Shown here: positions 1-6,857 of the stretch, piece after piece
Numbering within the stretch: position 1 is the stretch's first letter
Layout of the letters: each line of letters starts with the position of its first letter
Assembly: GCA_031288005.1 (NCBI GenBank)
Contig: JAITSE010000038.1
Location: forward strand, 1 to 11,034
DNA: 11,034 nucleotides
Direction of reading: 5' to 3'
Source: Treponema sp.
GTDB lineage: Bacteria > Spirochaetota > Spirochaetia > Treponematales > Breznakiellaceae
Position numbers and translations under genes: made by a program
Notes under the pieces: model-generated
What the model was told of the DNA's origin: nothing
Seen by the model: only the letters and a program-made list of their open reading frames with translations
The model's database searches: none

Positions 1-120
1 GTCTTAGGGGCGAAGCCCCTAGGAGGGGGGTAGGACGCAACGAAGTGCGGACGTAGGGGGGCGCGGCAGTGATGCGGCGGTTTGCCGCCCAACGCGCGGA
101 AAACGCGCCCCCATTCATAA
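1..120. repeat. cluster of short GC-rich hairpins
   Basis: Four small inverted repeats follow one another: 5-11 with 15-21 (TAGGGGC, loop GAA), a four-base stem around 41-54 (CGCA/TGCG), 76-80 with 85-89 (GGCGG, loop TTTG), and 94-98 with 104-108 (GCGCG, loop GAAAA). None is followed by a T-run, so they do not look like ordinary terminators. No convincing open reading frame lies in 1-258. They may be the tail of an intergenic palindromic repeat whose upstream gene is outside the window. Confidence 0.5.
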
Positions 121-191
121 GAAACCCGTTTTCTTTCACGCTCAGCGGATACCAAGGACAATGACTCCGCCTCTGGCGTCTGTTGGGTGCA

Positions 192-220
192 GGCTGGCCT
201 GCCTGGCTGGCCTGCCTGGC
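192..220. repeat. 13-bp tandem repeat, 2.2 copies
   Basis: The unit GGCTGGCCTGCCT occurs at 192-204 and again exactly at 205-217, followed by the first bases of a third copy. It sits just upstream of the tRNA promoter and has no coding context. It is probably a slippage product. Confidence 0.75.
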
Positions 221-249
221 TTGACTAACTACATTCTTTCCCCTATCCT
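221..249 (+). promoter_or_regulatory. promoter of the tRNA-Leu gene
   Basis: A -35 box TTGACT (221-226) and a -10 box TATCCT (244-249) are separated by exactly 17 bases. Transcription would start near 256, only a few bases before the mature tRNA 5' end at 259, as is common for tRNA genes. The sigma-70 assignment is inferred from consensus match and position. Confidence 0.65.
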
Positions 250-258
250 GTTTTTAAA

Positions 259-342
259 GCCCAGATGGTGGAATTGGTAGACACGCTGGTTTCAGGTACC
301 AGTGCCTTCAAAAGCATGGGAGTTCAAATCTCCCTCTGGGCA
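259..342 (+). tRNA. tRNA-Leu (anticodon CAG)
   Basis: The 84-base sequence folds as a class II tRNA. The acceptor stem GCCCAGA (259-265) pairs fully with TCTGGGC (335-341), discriminator A342. The anticodon stem CTGGT/ACCAG encloses loop TTCAGGT, giving anticodon CAG, which reads CUG. A T-arm with loop TTCAAAT precedes the acceptor strand. CCA is not encoded, so the 3' end needs nucleotidyltransferase. It is the first of five tRNA genes on this strand and has its own promoter. Confidence 0.95.
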
Positions 343-348
343 AACGGG

Positions 349-375
349 CTAATTCCTTATGGTATAAGGAATTAG
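349..375. other. perfect 12-bp inverted repeat after tRNA-Leu
   Basis: CTAATTCCTTAT (349-360) is followed by a three-base loop and its exact complement (364-375), seven bases after the tRNA. It could act as a weak terminator or a 3' processing signal for the tRNA-Leu transcript, but it is AT-rich and no T-run follows. The rest of the spacer up to 535 shows no gene and no clear promoter. Confidence 0.6.
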
Positions 376-535
376 TGATTTACTGCCACTCGAAAACGGA
401 CGATATATTATCCCGCATAAACCCTGGTTGCTTCTCGTTTTTTAGGGAAACGGCGTGAGGTGTTGTGCGGTATTTCCCAAAACGGCCGGGGCTAGTACAA
501 AAAATCGTTGTATGTTACAGTTATAGCGACTTCTA

Positions 536-623
536 GGAGCGGTGGGTGAGCGGTCGAAACCAACGGTTTGCTAAACCGTCGTACCTTAACCGGGTACCGG
601 GGGTTCAAATCCCCCCTGCTCCG
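536..623 (+). tRNA. tRNA-Ser (anticodon GCT)
   Basis: An 88-base class II tRNA. GGAGCGG (536-542) pairs with CTGCTCC (616-622) with one G-T pair, discriminator G623. The anticodon stem ACGGT/ACCGT encloses TTGCTAA, anticodon GCT, reading AGC and AGU. A long variable arm and a T-arm GGGGG-TTCAAAT-CCCCC (599-615) are present. No encoded CCA. It ends only four bases before the next tRNA, so the two are probably co-transcribed. Confidence 0.95.
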
Positions 624-627
624 AAAA

Positions 628-701
628 GAGGTTGTAGCTCAGATGGATAGAGCAGCAGATTGCGGATCTGCAGGTCGCACGTTCAAGTCGTGTCAGCCTC
701 A
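628..701 (+). tRNA. tRNA-Arg (anticodon GCG)
   Basis: A 74-base class I tRNA. GAGGTTG (628-634) pairs with CAGCCTC (694-700), discriminator A701. The D-arm is canonical (GCTC/GAGC). The anticodon stem GCAGA/TCTGC encloses loop TTGCGGA, giving anticodon GCG, so CGC and CGU are read with a plain G34. Most bacteria instead use an ACG anticodon edited to inosine. An A in the D-loop after GG fits the A20 arginine identity element. T-arm stem GCACG/CGTGT with loop TTCAAGT. No encoded CCA. Confidence 0.92.
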
Positions 702-708
702 TATATGG

Positions 709-742
709 CGTCTCTGAAATCCAGTTTTGGCTTTCAGAGACG
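709..742. other. 11-bp hairpin between tRNA-Arg and tRNA-Ser(CGA)
   Basis: CGTCTCTGAAA (709-719) and TTTCAGAGACG (732-742) are exact complements around a 12-base loop. The stem fills almost the whole spacer from the end of tRNA-Arg to the start of tRNA-Ser(CGA) at 747. There is no T-run, so it may be an RNase processing site in a polycistronic tRNA precursor rather than a terminator. Confidence 0.6.
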
Positions 743-746
743 TCTT

Positions 747-832
747 GGAGAGATGCGAGAGCGGTCGAATCGGACGGTCTCGAAAACCGTAGAACCTCAC
801 TGGTTCCGAGGGTTCGAATCCCTCTCTCTCCG
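747..832 (+). tRNA. tRNA-Ser (anticodon CGA)
   Basis: An 86-base class II tRNA. GGAGAGA (747-753) pairs perfectly with TCTCTCC (825-831), discriminator G832. The anticodon stem ACGGT/ACCGT encloses CTCGAAA, anticodon CGA, reading UCG. A long variable arm is present and the T-arm is GAGGG-TTCGAAT-CCCTC (808-824). CCA is not encoded. It is a useful internal comparison for the damaged serine tRNA just downstream. Confidence 0.94.
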
Positions 833-874
833 GGAAGCGGCGTTTGCCGTCCACGGTTTTACAGTTTTTACAAT

Positions 875-961
875 GGAGAGATGACCGAGCGGTCGAAGGT
901 GCACGATTGGAAGTCGTGTGTACCCGGACGGGTACCGTGGGATAAAATCCCACTCTCACAG
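875..961 (+). tRNA. tRNA-Ser (anticodon GGA) with degenerate 3' part, possible pseudogene
   Basis: The 5' two thirds are a normal class II serine tRNA: 5' acceptor strand GGAGAGA (875-881), anticodon stem CACGA/TCGTG with loop TTGGAAG (anticodon GGA, for UCC and UCU), and a perfect variable arm GTACCC/GGGTAC. The 3' part is abnormal. The T-stem GTGGG/CCCAC (937-941, 949-953) is intact, but its loop is ATAAAAT instead of TTCAAAT, so T54 and C56 are lost. The 3' acceptor strand is TCTCACA where TCTCTCC is needed, leaving mismatches at pairs 1-72 and 3-70. It may be a decayed copy with a good one elsewhere, or an unusual functional tRNA. Confidence 0.75.
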
Positions 962-999
962 CATATATTGGACTTCTTCGGCGGAAACGCGTAAACAGC

Positions 1000-1033
1000 G
1001 GAAACTTCGTTTCCGATGTTTCCGAAGTTTTCG
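1000..1033 (-). terminator. weak hairpin downstream of uxuA
   Basis: GGAAACTTCG (1000-1009) can pair with CGAAGTTTTC (1024-1033) with one G-T pair, and a nested GGAAAC/GTTTCC hairpin is an alternative. It lies 14 bases after the uxuA stop on the minus strand. No proper T-run follows on that strand, so a terminator role is only a guess from position. Confidence 0.3.
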
Positions 1034-1046
1034 ACGAACAACTCTA

Positions 1047-2114
1047 TTACTTTGAGGATTTTTCCAGCGCTTCCCAGAGGCCGTTGATGTATGCGATGCC
1101 CAGGGCCCTGTCGTAGAGGCCGTAACCGGGACGCGCTTTTTCACCCCAAATCATCCGTCCGTGGTCAGGCCGCAGATAGCCCTGAAAGCCGGTGTCGTGG
1201 TAGGCCTTCATAATCTTGTAGATGTCGAGGCTGCCGTCCGCTGAGAGGTGGGAAACTTCGTTGAAACTGCCGGGACGGTGTATTTTTATATTCCGTACAT
1301 GGGCAAAATGGATGCGGGAACTGAAGCGGCGTATCATGGCGGGAATGTCGTTTTTGGGATCCGCACCGAAACACCCGGAACAGAGGGTAAGGCCGTTGTA
1401 TGGGCTGTCCACCATACCCAGGAGCCGTTCCAGATCGGCGGCGTTGCGGACGATCCGCGGCAGGCCGAAAATGTTCCACGGCGGGTCGTCAGGGTGGATG
1501 GCCATTTTCACGTCATATTCTTCACAGGTTGGGATGATCTTTTCAAGAAAATATTTGAGGTTCCCGGCGAGTTTATCTTCCGAGACATTCCGGTAAGCGG
1601 CAAAGAGTTCTTTGAGCCTGCTTAACCGTTCCGGCTCCCATCCGGGCAGACTGTAGCCGCAGGAAGCGCTGTTTATGGTTTCCACCATTTTTTCGGGATC
1701 GATTTTGTCAATTTCCGCCTGCTCATAGGAAAGAGCGGTGGAACCGTCCCCCAGGGGTTTCGCAAGCTCGCTGCGGGTCCAGTCGAAGACGGGCATAAAA
1801 TTATAACAAATTACTTTAACGCCGTATTCCGCAAGGTTCCGAATAGTGATTTTGTAGTTTTCTATGCAGCGGTCCCTGTCAGGAGATCCTGTCTTTATGG
1901 AATCGTGGATGTTCACGCTTTCTATAACTTCAAGTTCAAGTCCTGAGGCTTCCACTTCTTTTTTCAGCGCGGCAATGCGCTCTTTGGGCCACACTTCTCC
2001 CGCGGGAATATCAGATAACATTCCTACCACGCCGCTTACCGCCGGTATTTGCCGTATCTGTTCAAGGCTTACGCTGTCGTCTTTTGATCCGAACCAGCGG
2101 AATACAATTTTCAT
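1047..2114 (-). CDS. uxuA: mannonate dehydratase UxuA
   Basis: Predicted cytosolic enzyme (EC 4.2.1.8) that removes water from D-mannonate to give 2-keto-3-deoxy-D-gluconate in hexuronate breakdown. The 355 residues begin MKIVFRWFG and show family motifs of a metal-dependent TIM-barrel: [12 protein letters not shown] (65-76), [13 protein letters not shown] (103-115), IHPDDPPW (206-213), HFAHVRN (269-275) and RPDHGR (315-320), which supply the histidine, cysteine and aspartate ligands expected in UxuA. Length fits the shorter members of the family. The frame is open 26 codons further upstream, but this ATG has AAGGAG a few bases before it and the extension would run into the RBS and uxuB region, so the start at 2114 is preferred. 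It lies 31 bases after uxuB on the same strand and is very probably the second gene of that operon. Confidence 0.95.
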   Translation of the reverse strand: MKIVFRWFGSKDDSVSLEQIRQIPAVSGVVGMLSDIPAGEVWPKERIAALKKEVEASGLELEVIESVNIHDSIKTGSPDRDRCIENYKITIRNLAEYGVKVICYNFMPVFDWTRSELAKPLGDGSTALSYEQAEIDKIDPEKMVETINSASCGYSLPGWEPERLSRLKELFAAYRNVSEDKLAGNLKYFLEKIIPTCEEYDVKMAIHPDDPPWNIFGLPRIVRNAADLERLLGMVDSPYNGLTLCSGCFGADPKNDIPAMIRRFSSRIHFAHVRNIKIHRPGSFNEVSHLSADGSLDIYKIMKAYHDTGFQGYLRPDHGRMIWGEKARPGYGLYDRALGIAYINGLWEALEKSSK

Positions 2115-2145
2115 AGTACGCTCCTTCGCAATGTCTTTGCGGTTT

Positions 2146-3759
2146 TCATAGATATTTTTGCAGGGTTTTCCGTACCGCGCCGGGCCCGGCAATCAACTCG
2201 GCGAAGTAAGATTCAATCCTTTCTCCTAAACCTGCGTCATAGAGGTTCACGGCGAAGATCTTTTCGTTTGAGAGGATGGGCTTTAGTCTGCCCGCCGCTG
2301 AATTGGGATCGCCCAGGGCCACTCCCGCAAGGATAGGCTTAAGCTCCGCAAGCAGAGGGTCAGGGCTGGGCGTAAACGCGGCGCCCGTATCGTCAAGCGC
2401 CAGGATGTAACGGCACCACGCCGCGATTACCAAGGGAATGAGCGTGAGTTTTTCCGTTCCGCCTCTTTCTTTTTTCATATAGAGTTTTATTGTCTCGCCA
2501 AACCTTATGCCCAGCTTTTGGGAAGTATCCGTGGCGATGCGCTGAGGCGTGTCGGGAATGTTGGGATTCGGGAGACGTTTTTTCAGCACTTCTTCGATAA
2601 ACTCCCCGGGCTTGATGATTCCAGGATCCGTGACTACCGGCATCCCCTCGTCATAGCCTATTTTGCGGACCAGCCGCGCAAGGTCCGGGTCTTTCATTTC
2701 CCCGGCAATGGAGTTGTAACCAAAAAGACAGCCGAAGATCGCCAAGGCCGTATGCAGGGGGTTAAGGCAGGTACAAACCTTCATCCTTTCCACCTGATCC
2801 ACTATCTCCCTGGATGTAAAGTATACCCCGGCTTTTTCAAGCGCCGGCCTTCCGTTGGGGAAACGGTCTTCGATCACAAGATATTCCGCTTCTTCGGTAT
2901 TCACAAAAGGCGTAACCAAAGCCCCTTTTGAAGTTTTGATCGCATCAAGCCCTGAAAATCCCGCCGTGGCCAGGGCTTCTCTCACCCGCTCCGATGGATA
3001 GGGAGTGATCTTGTCTATCATGCTCAGAGGGAAAGCCGCCTTGGATTCGTCTTGAAGGTAATCGATGAAGCCATGCTCCACCCGGTCCCGTTTTTTCCAT
3101 TCCCCGGCGATAGTGAGAATCGCGTCTTTAAGCCTGTCTCCGTTGTGGGAGAAATTGTCCGTACTGAGTAGTGTAAGGGGCGTTCCACCTGACCGCCACC
3201 GTTCATATACCAGGGCGCATAGTTTGGTCATGGCGTGGCCCGGCGCGGCGGGGCCGGCGTCAAATTCTTTAAGTATTTCGTCTCGGAAGCCGCCGTCTAA
3301 GGTTCTGAGGTCGTAGCCTTTCTCGGTAATGGACAGGGAAACCACCTGAAGGCTGGGGGAGCGGAAGATTTCTTTAAGCCGCGCCCAGTCATCTCCCGAT
3401 GAATCCGCGGCCAGGGCTTCGGTTACCGAGGCGATTAGCTCCTTGTCCAGGCCGCCGTCCGCTTTCATCACTACCCGCAGAAAAAGGTTGTCGTGGCAGG
3501 GAAAGACCCGGGTTACCGCGTCATAATCAAAGGGCTCCGCGGCGATGATCCCCCGGTCCGAGACGCCCGTTTCGATGAGTTTCTGGGCAAGATATGCGTG
3601 AAAGGCCTTGAATAGGTTCCCCACGCTGAAGTGTACCCAGACAGGACGCTCAAAAGTAGCCTTCCGCGCCGCGTCAATGTCGAAGCCTGGAAGCCGGATA
3701 CCGGCCCTTTCAAAATCTTTTTTATGGGCGGCGATACTTTGTCGTGTTAATTCCAGCAT
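2146..3759 (-). CDS. uxuB: D-mannonate oxidoreductase (fructuronate reductase) UxuB
   Basis: Predicted NAD-dependent enzyme of the mannitol dehydrogenase family interconverting D-fructuronate and D-mannonate (EC 1.1.1.57), the step before UxuA. The 537 residues show an N-terminal dinucleotide-binding stretch [14 protein letters not shown] (42-55), the conserved [11 protein letters not shown] (197-207), [10 protein letters not shown] (246-255), and in the C-terminal domain K-x5-N-x2-H (K327, N333, H336), the catalytic lysine, asparagine and histidine pattern of the family. Length is somewhat above the usual 480-500. AAGGAAA at 3764-3770 is the RBS. Specificity for fructuronate rather than mannitol, altronate (UxaB) or another polyol is inferred mainly from the downstream uxuA. 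Divergent from argG. Confidence 0.88.
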   Translation of the reverse strand: MLELTRQSIAAHKKDFERAGIRLPGFDIDAARKATFERPVWVHFSVGNLFKAFHAYLAQKLIETGVSDRGIIAAEPFDYDAVTRVFPCHDNLFLRVVMKADGGLDKELIASVTEALAADSSGDDWARLKEIFRSPSLQVVSLSITEKGYDLRTLDGGFRDEILKEFDAGPAAPGHAMTKLCALVYERWRSGGTPLTLLSTDNFSHNGDRLKDAILTIAGEWKKRDRVEHGFIDYLQDESKAAFPLSMIDKITPYPSERVREALATAGFSGLDAIKTSKGALVTPFVNTEEAEYLVIEDRFPNGRPALEKAGVYFTSREIVDQVERMKVCTCLNPLHTALAIFGCLFGYNSIAGEMKDPDLARLVRKIGYDEGMPVVTDPGIIKPGEFIEEVLKKRLPNPNIPDTPQRIATDTSQKLGIRFGETIKLYMKKERGGTEKLTLIPLVIAAWCRYILALDDTGAAFTPSPDPLLAELKPILAGVALGDPNSAAGRLKPILSNEKIFAVNLYDAGLGERIESYFAELIAGPGAVRKTLQKYL

Positions 3760-3787
3760 AACGTTTCCTTAATCCTGTTGATATGAT

Positions 3788-3816
3788 AATCTACCATTCT
3801 TGTATACAAGCGTCAA
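3788..3816 (-). promoter_or_regulatory. uxuBA promoter with GntR-type operator
   Basis: On the minus strand TTGACG (3816-3811) and TAGATT (3793-3788) are 17 bases apart, placing the start of transcription around 3780 and leaving about 20 bases to the uxuB start. The spacer contains the perfect 12-bp palindrome CTTGTATACAAG (3799-3810). GTATAC-centred palindromes are typical operators of FadR-subfamily GntR regulators, including those of hexuronate genes (UxuR/ExuR type). A protein bound here would block RNA polymerase. The regulator gene is not in the window. Confidence 0.6.
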
Positions 3817-3881
3817 TAGTCCGCGTTTTCCGCCGCGGGGAGATTGCGCGGTAGTTTAGCTCCGAATGTTCTCGGTGGTCC

Positions 3882-3911
3882 TTGTAGAAATCCGGCGTTA
3901 TGCGGTATAGT
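3882..3911 (+). promoter_or_regulatory. candidate argGH promoter
   Basis: TTGTAG (3882-3887) and TATAGT (3906-3911) are 18 bases apart, giving a leader of about 75 bases before argG at 3995. No full arginine-repressor box is convincing: TGAAT at 3931-3935 matches only one half-site. The whole 3760-3994 spacer holds the two divergent promoters and no gene. Confidence 0.4.
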
Positions 3912-3994
3912 TTATTTAATTTTGGCCTTCTGAATATTGTATCCCGGGAGGCGCTTTATATTGCGGAGAGAAATAAACAACAGGAGTGTATTTT

Positions 3995-5263
3995 ATGAAA
4001 AAGATCGTTCTCGCCTATTCCGGCGGCCTCGATACCACGGCGATTATCCCCTGGCTTAAAGAAAACCAGGACTGCGAAATTACGGCGGTTTGCGTGGATG
4101 TCGGTCAAGATGCGGACTGGGAAGCTGTCAAACAGCGCGCCCTGGACAGCGGGGCCAAAGTATGCTATGTAGCGGATGTAAAAAAAGAATATGTGGAGGA
4201 CTATATCTGGCCCACTCTCAAAGCCAACGCCCTCTACGAAGATAAATACCTGCTTGGCACTTCTACAGCCCGGCCCCTTATCGCAAAGGTTTTAGTAAAT
4301 TACGCCCGGAAAGTGAAGGCCGCGGCCATAGCCCACGGCGCCACAGGCAAGGGAAACGATCAGGTGCGTTTCGATTTGGGGATCACGGCTCTTGCTCCGG
4401 ACCTTGAAATTATCGCTCCCTGGCGGATATGGAAACTCAAGAGCCGGGAAGACGAGATCCGTTATCTCCAAAGGCGGAAACTTCCGATTCCCGCAAAAAA
4501 GAAAGATTCCTACAGCCGGGATGACAACCTCTGGCATATTTCTCACGAGGGCCTGGAACTGGAAAACCCGGCCAACGAACCCTCTCTCAAAACTCTGCTT
4601 AAAATGATCGTGCCGCCAGAAAAAGCGCCCAATAAGCCTGAATACGTGGAAATCGAATTTAACACGGGCGTCCCGGTGGCGGTGAACGGCAAGAAAATGG
4701 ACGGCGTTACCCTTATTCAGACTCTCAACAGGATAGGCGGAGCCCATGGCGTCGGCCTTGTAGACTTGGTGGAAAACCGGGTTGTGGGGATAAAAAGCCG
4801 GGGCGTCTATGAAACCCCGGGAGGCAGCATACTTTATTACGCCCACAAGGAGCTTGAGCATATCTGCCTTGACCGGCAGACCTACGCGTTTAAGCAGCAG
4901 GTAGGACAGAAACTGGGAGAAGCGATCTACGGTGGGCTTTGGTTTACTCCTCTAAGAGAGGCTCTTTCCGCCTTTGTGGACGCTACCCAGAAAACAGTTT
5001 CAGGCACGGTAAAGGTTAAACTTTACAAAGGCTCTATTTCCTCCGCCGGGGTTTCTTCTCCCTATTCCCTGTACAATGTCAGCATTGCCAGTTTTACCAC
5101 CGGGGAACTCTATAACCATGCCGATGCCAAAGGCTTTATCCGGTTATACGGCCTGCCGGTCCTGGTAAGGGCTCTTATGGAGCATGGCGCCGAAGCCGGC
5201 GCAGCTTCTTCTGTACAGGATAAACGCGGATCCCGGCGTAAGACTGCAAAAAAGCGGGATTGA
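3995..5263 (+). CDS. argG: argininosuccinate synthase ArgG
   Basis: Cytosolic ligase (EC 6.3.4.5) joining citrulline and aspartate with ATP to form argininosuccinate, the penultimate step of arginine synthesis. The 422 residues carry the N-type ATP pyrophosphatase loop AYSGGLDT (6-13), [22 protein letters not shown] and [14 protein letters not shown], all characteristic of ArgG. The C-terminus ends in a lysine/arginine-rich tail ([13 protein letters not shown]) beyond the usual 400 residues. CAGGAG at 3981-3986 is the RBS for the ATG at 3995. An upstream in-frame GTG at 3986 overlaps the RBS and is rejected. The TGA stop shares its A with the argH ATG (TGATG), so translation of the pair is probably coupled. 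Confidence 0.97.
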   Translation: MKKIVLAYSGGLDTTAIIPWLKENQDCEITAVCVDVGQDADWEAVKQRALDSGAKVCYVADVKKEYVEDYIWPTLKANALYEDKYLLGTSTARPLIAKVLVNYARKVKAAAIAHGATGKGNDQVRFDLGITALAPDLEIIAPWRIWKLKSREDEIRYLQRRKLPIPAKKKDSYSRDDNLWHISHEGLELENPANEPSLKTLLKMIVPPEKAPNKPEYVEIEFNTGVPVAVNGKKMDGVTLIQTLNRIGGAHGVGLVDLVENRVVGIKSRGVYETPGGSILYYAHKELEHICLDRQTYAFKQQVGQKLGEAIYGGLWFTPLREALSAFVDATQKTVSGTVKVKLYKGSISSAGVSSPYSLYNVSIASFTTGELYNHADAKGFIRLYGLPVLVRALMEHGAEAGAASSVQDKRGSRRKTAKKRD

Positions 5264-6651
5264 TGGCCAGGATACTCTGGGCTGGCCGCCTTAAAGAAAA
5301 ACCGGAGGCCGAAGCGTTTGCGTTTCAGGCTTCCATTATGGTGGACAGGCGGCTTGCTCTGGATGACATTCAGGGGAGCCGCGCCCATGCCGTAATGCTG
5401 GGACGAAGGGGAATAATTCCCCGGGAAACCGCGGCGGCTCTGGACGCAGAACTGGAACATATATCCCGAGAGCTTGAATCCGGCGCCCTGGAAATTGACG
5501 AGGGCGCCGAGGACATCCATTCCTTTATTGAGGGGGTCTTGACCGACCGCCTTGGGGATATGGGCCGGACGCTCCACGCCGGACGAAGCCGGAACGACCA
5601 GACGGCTGTGGATTTCAGACTCTACCTCAAGCGGGTTGTCCCAGAAATACTCGATGAGCTTTTAGCAACCGTCCGGGACCTCCTGGACAGGGCGGAGGAA
5701 CACGCGGCTTCGGTCATGCCCGGGTACACTCACCTTCAGCGGGCCCAGCCAGTGACCCTGGGGCATCACCTTGCTGCTTGGTGCGCCGCTCTTGAGCGGG
5801 ACTGCGGACGTTTCAGCGGCGCCTTTGTCCGCCTGGACGAGTGTCCTTTAGGAGCGGGAGCGCTGGCCGGTTCGACCCTGCCACTGGACCGGGAAGGCGT
5901 CTCCCGGGACCTGGGCTTCAGCGGCCCGACTCTAAACTCCATGGATTCCGTGGCCGCCAGGGATTTTGCTCTGGAACTGGCCTCGGCCTGCGCTATTCTG
6001 ATGACCCATCTTTCCCGCTTTTGTGAAGATATCGTTATTTGGGCCAGCGAGGAATTCAAATTTATTGATTTAGCGGAAAAGTGGAGCACCGGTTCCTCAA
6101 TTATGCCTCAGAAAAAAAATCCCGATTTTGCCGAACTTATCCGTGGCAAAGCGGCCCGGACCGCGGGCAATCTTACTACGCTTATCACCCTCCTCAAAGG
6201 GCTTCCCTACGCCTATGACAAGGACCTCCAGGAAGACAAGGAGGCCCTCTTTGACAGCTTGGATACGGTCCGCTCCTGCCTCAGAATGTTCCGAGGTATG
6301 ACGGGCAGCGCCGTTTTTAACACTCATCGCATGGAGGCCGCCTGTGCAGATGGTTTTCTTGAAGCTACAGACCTTGCGGAATACCTTGTTCGTAAGGGCC
6401 TCCCTTTCAGGAAAGCCCACGAAGCAGCCGCCCTGGTGGTGCGGGACTGTATAGCCGCCGGGCAGCGCGCCATTGTGGAACGGAGCCTTGCCGAACTCAA
6501 GGCCCGTTCAGACCTTTTTGAGACGGACATTTATGATTTCCTTGGTCCTCATTCCTGCGTGGAGGCCCGGAATCTTCCTGGCGGTCCCGCGCCGGAGGAA
6601 GTACGCCGGCAGATATGCGTTTTGCGTAAAAAGATAGACGCGGCATCGTAA
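5263..6651 (+). CDS. argH: argininosuccinate lyase ArgH
   Basis: Cytosolic lyase (EC 4.3.2.1) splitting argininosuccinate into arginine and fumarate. The 462 residues match the usual length of the fumarase/aspartase superfamily enzyme. Visible motifs are HAGRSRNDQTAVDFRLYLK (106-124), MPGYTHLQRAQPVTLG (152-167, with the conserved histidine H157) and the superfamily signature GSSIMPQKKNPD (277-288), the flexible loop holding the catalytic serine. The ATG at 5263 overlaps the argG stop. A TTG one codon earlier is also in frame but less likely. No good terminator follows: a run of seven T at 6669-6675 has no clear stem before it, so the transcript may be ended by Rho or read on. Confidence 0.97.
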   Translation: MARILWAGRLKEKPEAEAFAFQASIMVDRRLALDDIQGSRAHAVMLGRRGIIPRETAAALDAELEHISRELESGALEIDEGAEDIHSFIEGVLTDRLGDMGRTLHAGRSRNDQTAVDFRLYLKRVVPEILDELLATVRDLLDRAEEHAASVMPGYTHLQRAQPVTLGHHLAAWCAALERDCGRFSGAFVRLDECPLGAGALAGSTLPLDREGVSRDLGFSGPTLNSMDSVAARDFALELASACAILMTHLSRFCEDIVIWASEEFKFIDLAEKWSTGSSIMPQKKNPDFAELIRGKAARTAGNLTTLITLLKGLPYAYDKDLQEDKEALFDSLDTVRSCLRMFRGMTGSAVFNTHRMEAACADGFLEATDLAEYLVRKGLPFRKAHEAAALVVRDCIAAGQRAIVERSLAELKARSDLFETDIYDFLGPHSCVEARNLPGGPAPEEVRRQICVLRKKIDAAS

Positions 6652-6857
6652 GCGTATACCCCTGATCCTTTTTTTGTATAATTAAGTTAAAAAAACATAG
6701 TATTTATTCAAAGTGTGATGTATATTTCAATATATGTGAGGCAAATACCGTACCAAAATAACCATACACTGCGGGACATACGAGTTCCAGAGCTGCGGCG
6801 GGGCAGAGGACTTGACAGTGAGCTTTAGCAAAAATATCCCGCCGCAAGGCGGTGAAA
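6652..6857 (+). promoter_or_regulatory. argH-lipoprotein spacer with candidate promoter
   Basis: The spacer is AT-rich up to about 6760. The best promoter for the downstream gene is TTGACA (6812-6817), 17 bases, TATCCC (6835-6840). It would start transcription near 6847, leaving a leader of only about 10 bases. A perfect TATAAT at 6677-6682 has no recognisable -35 box. No gene or RNA is evident in the spacer. Confidence 0.4.
6839..6852 (+). promoter_or_regulatory. GNRA-loop hairpin at the ribosome binding site
   Basis: CCGCC (6839-6843), loop GCAA, GGCGG (6848-6852) form a compact GC hairpin with a GNRA tetraloop. It contains the purine-rich AAGGCGG that is the only candidate Shine-Dalgarno sequence for the ATG at 6858. 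If the transcript includes both arms, the hairpin would mask the ribosome site. Confidence 0.4.

Noticed and set aside
2115..2192. 26-codon N-terminal extension of uxuA
   Set aside because: It would cover the uxuA RBS and overlap the end of uxuB, and UxuA proteins begin at [13 protein letters not shown] sequence.
3925..3945. Possible ArgR/AhrC box upstream of argG
   Set aside because: Only one half (TGAAT) matches; the other half is absent, so no repressor site is claimed.
3986..3994. GTG start for argG three codons upstream
   Set aside because: It overlaps the Shine-Dalgarno sequence; the ATG at 3995 has correct spacing and gives the standard N-terminus [11 protein letters not shown].
4292..4861. 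189-codon antisense frame inside argG
   Set aside because: It lies wholly opposite a well-conserved gene, has no RBS or domain, and reflects codon composition.
6664..6682. T-run after argH as a rho-independent terminator
   Set aside because: No convincing GC stem precedes the seven T, and the same bases contain a TATAAT.
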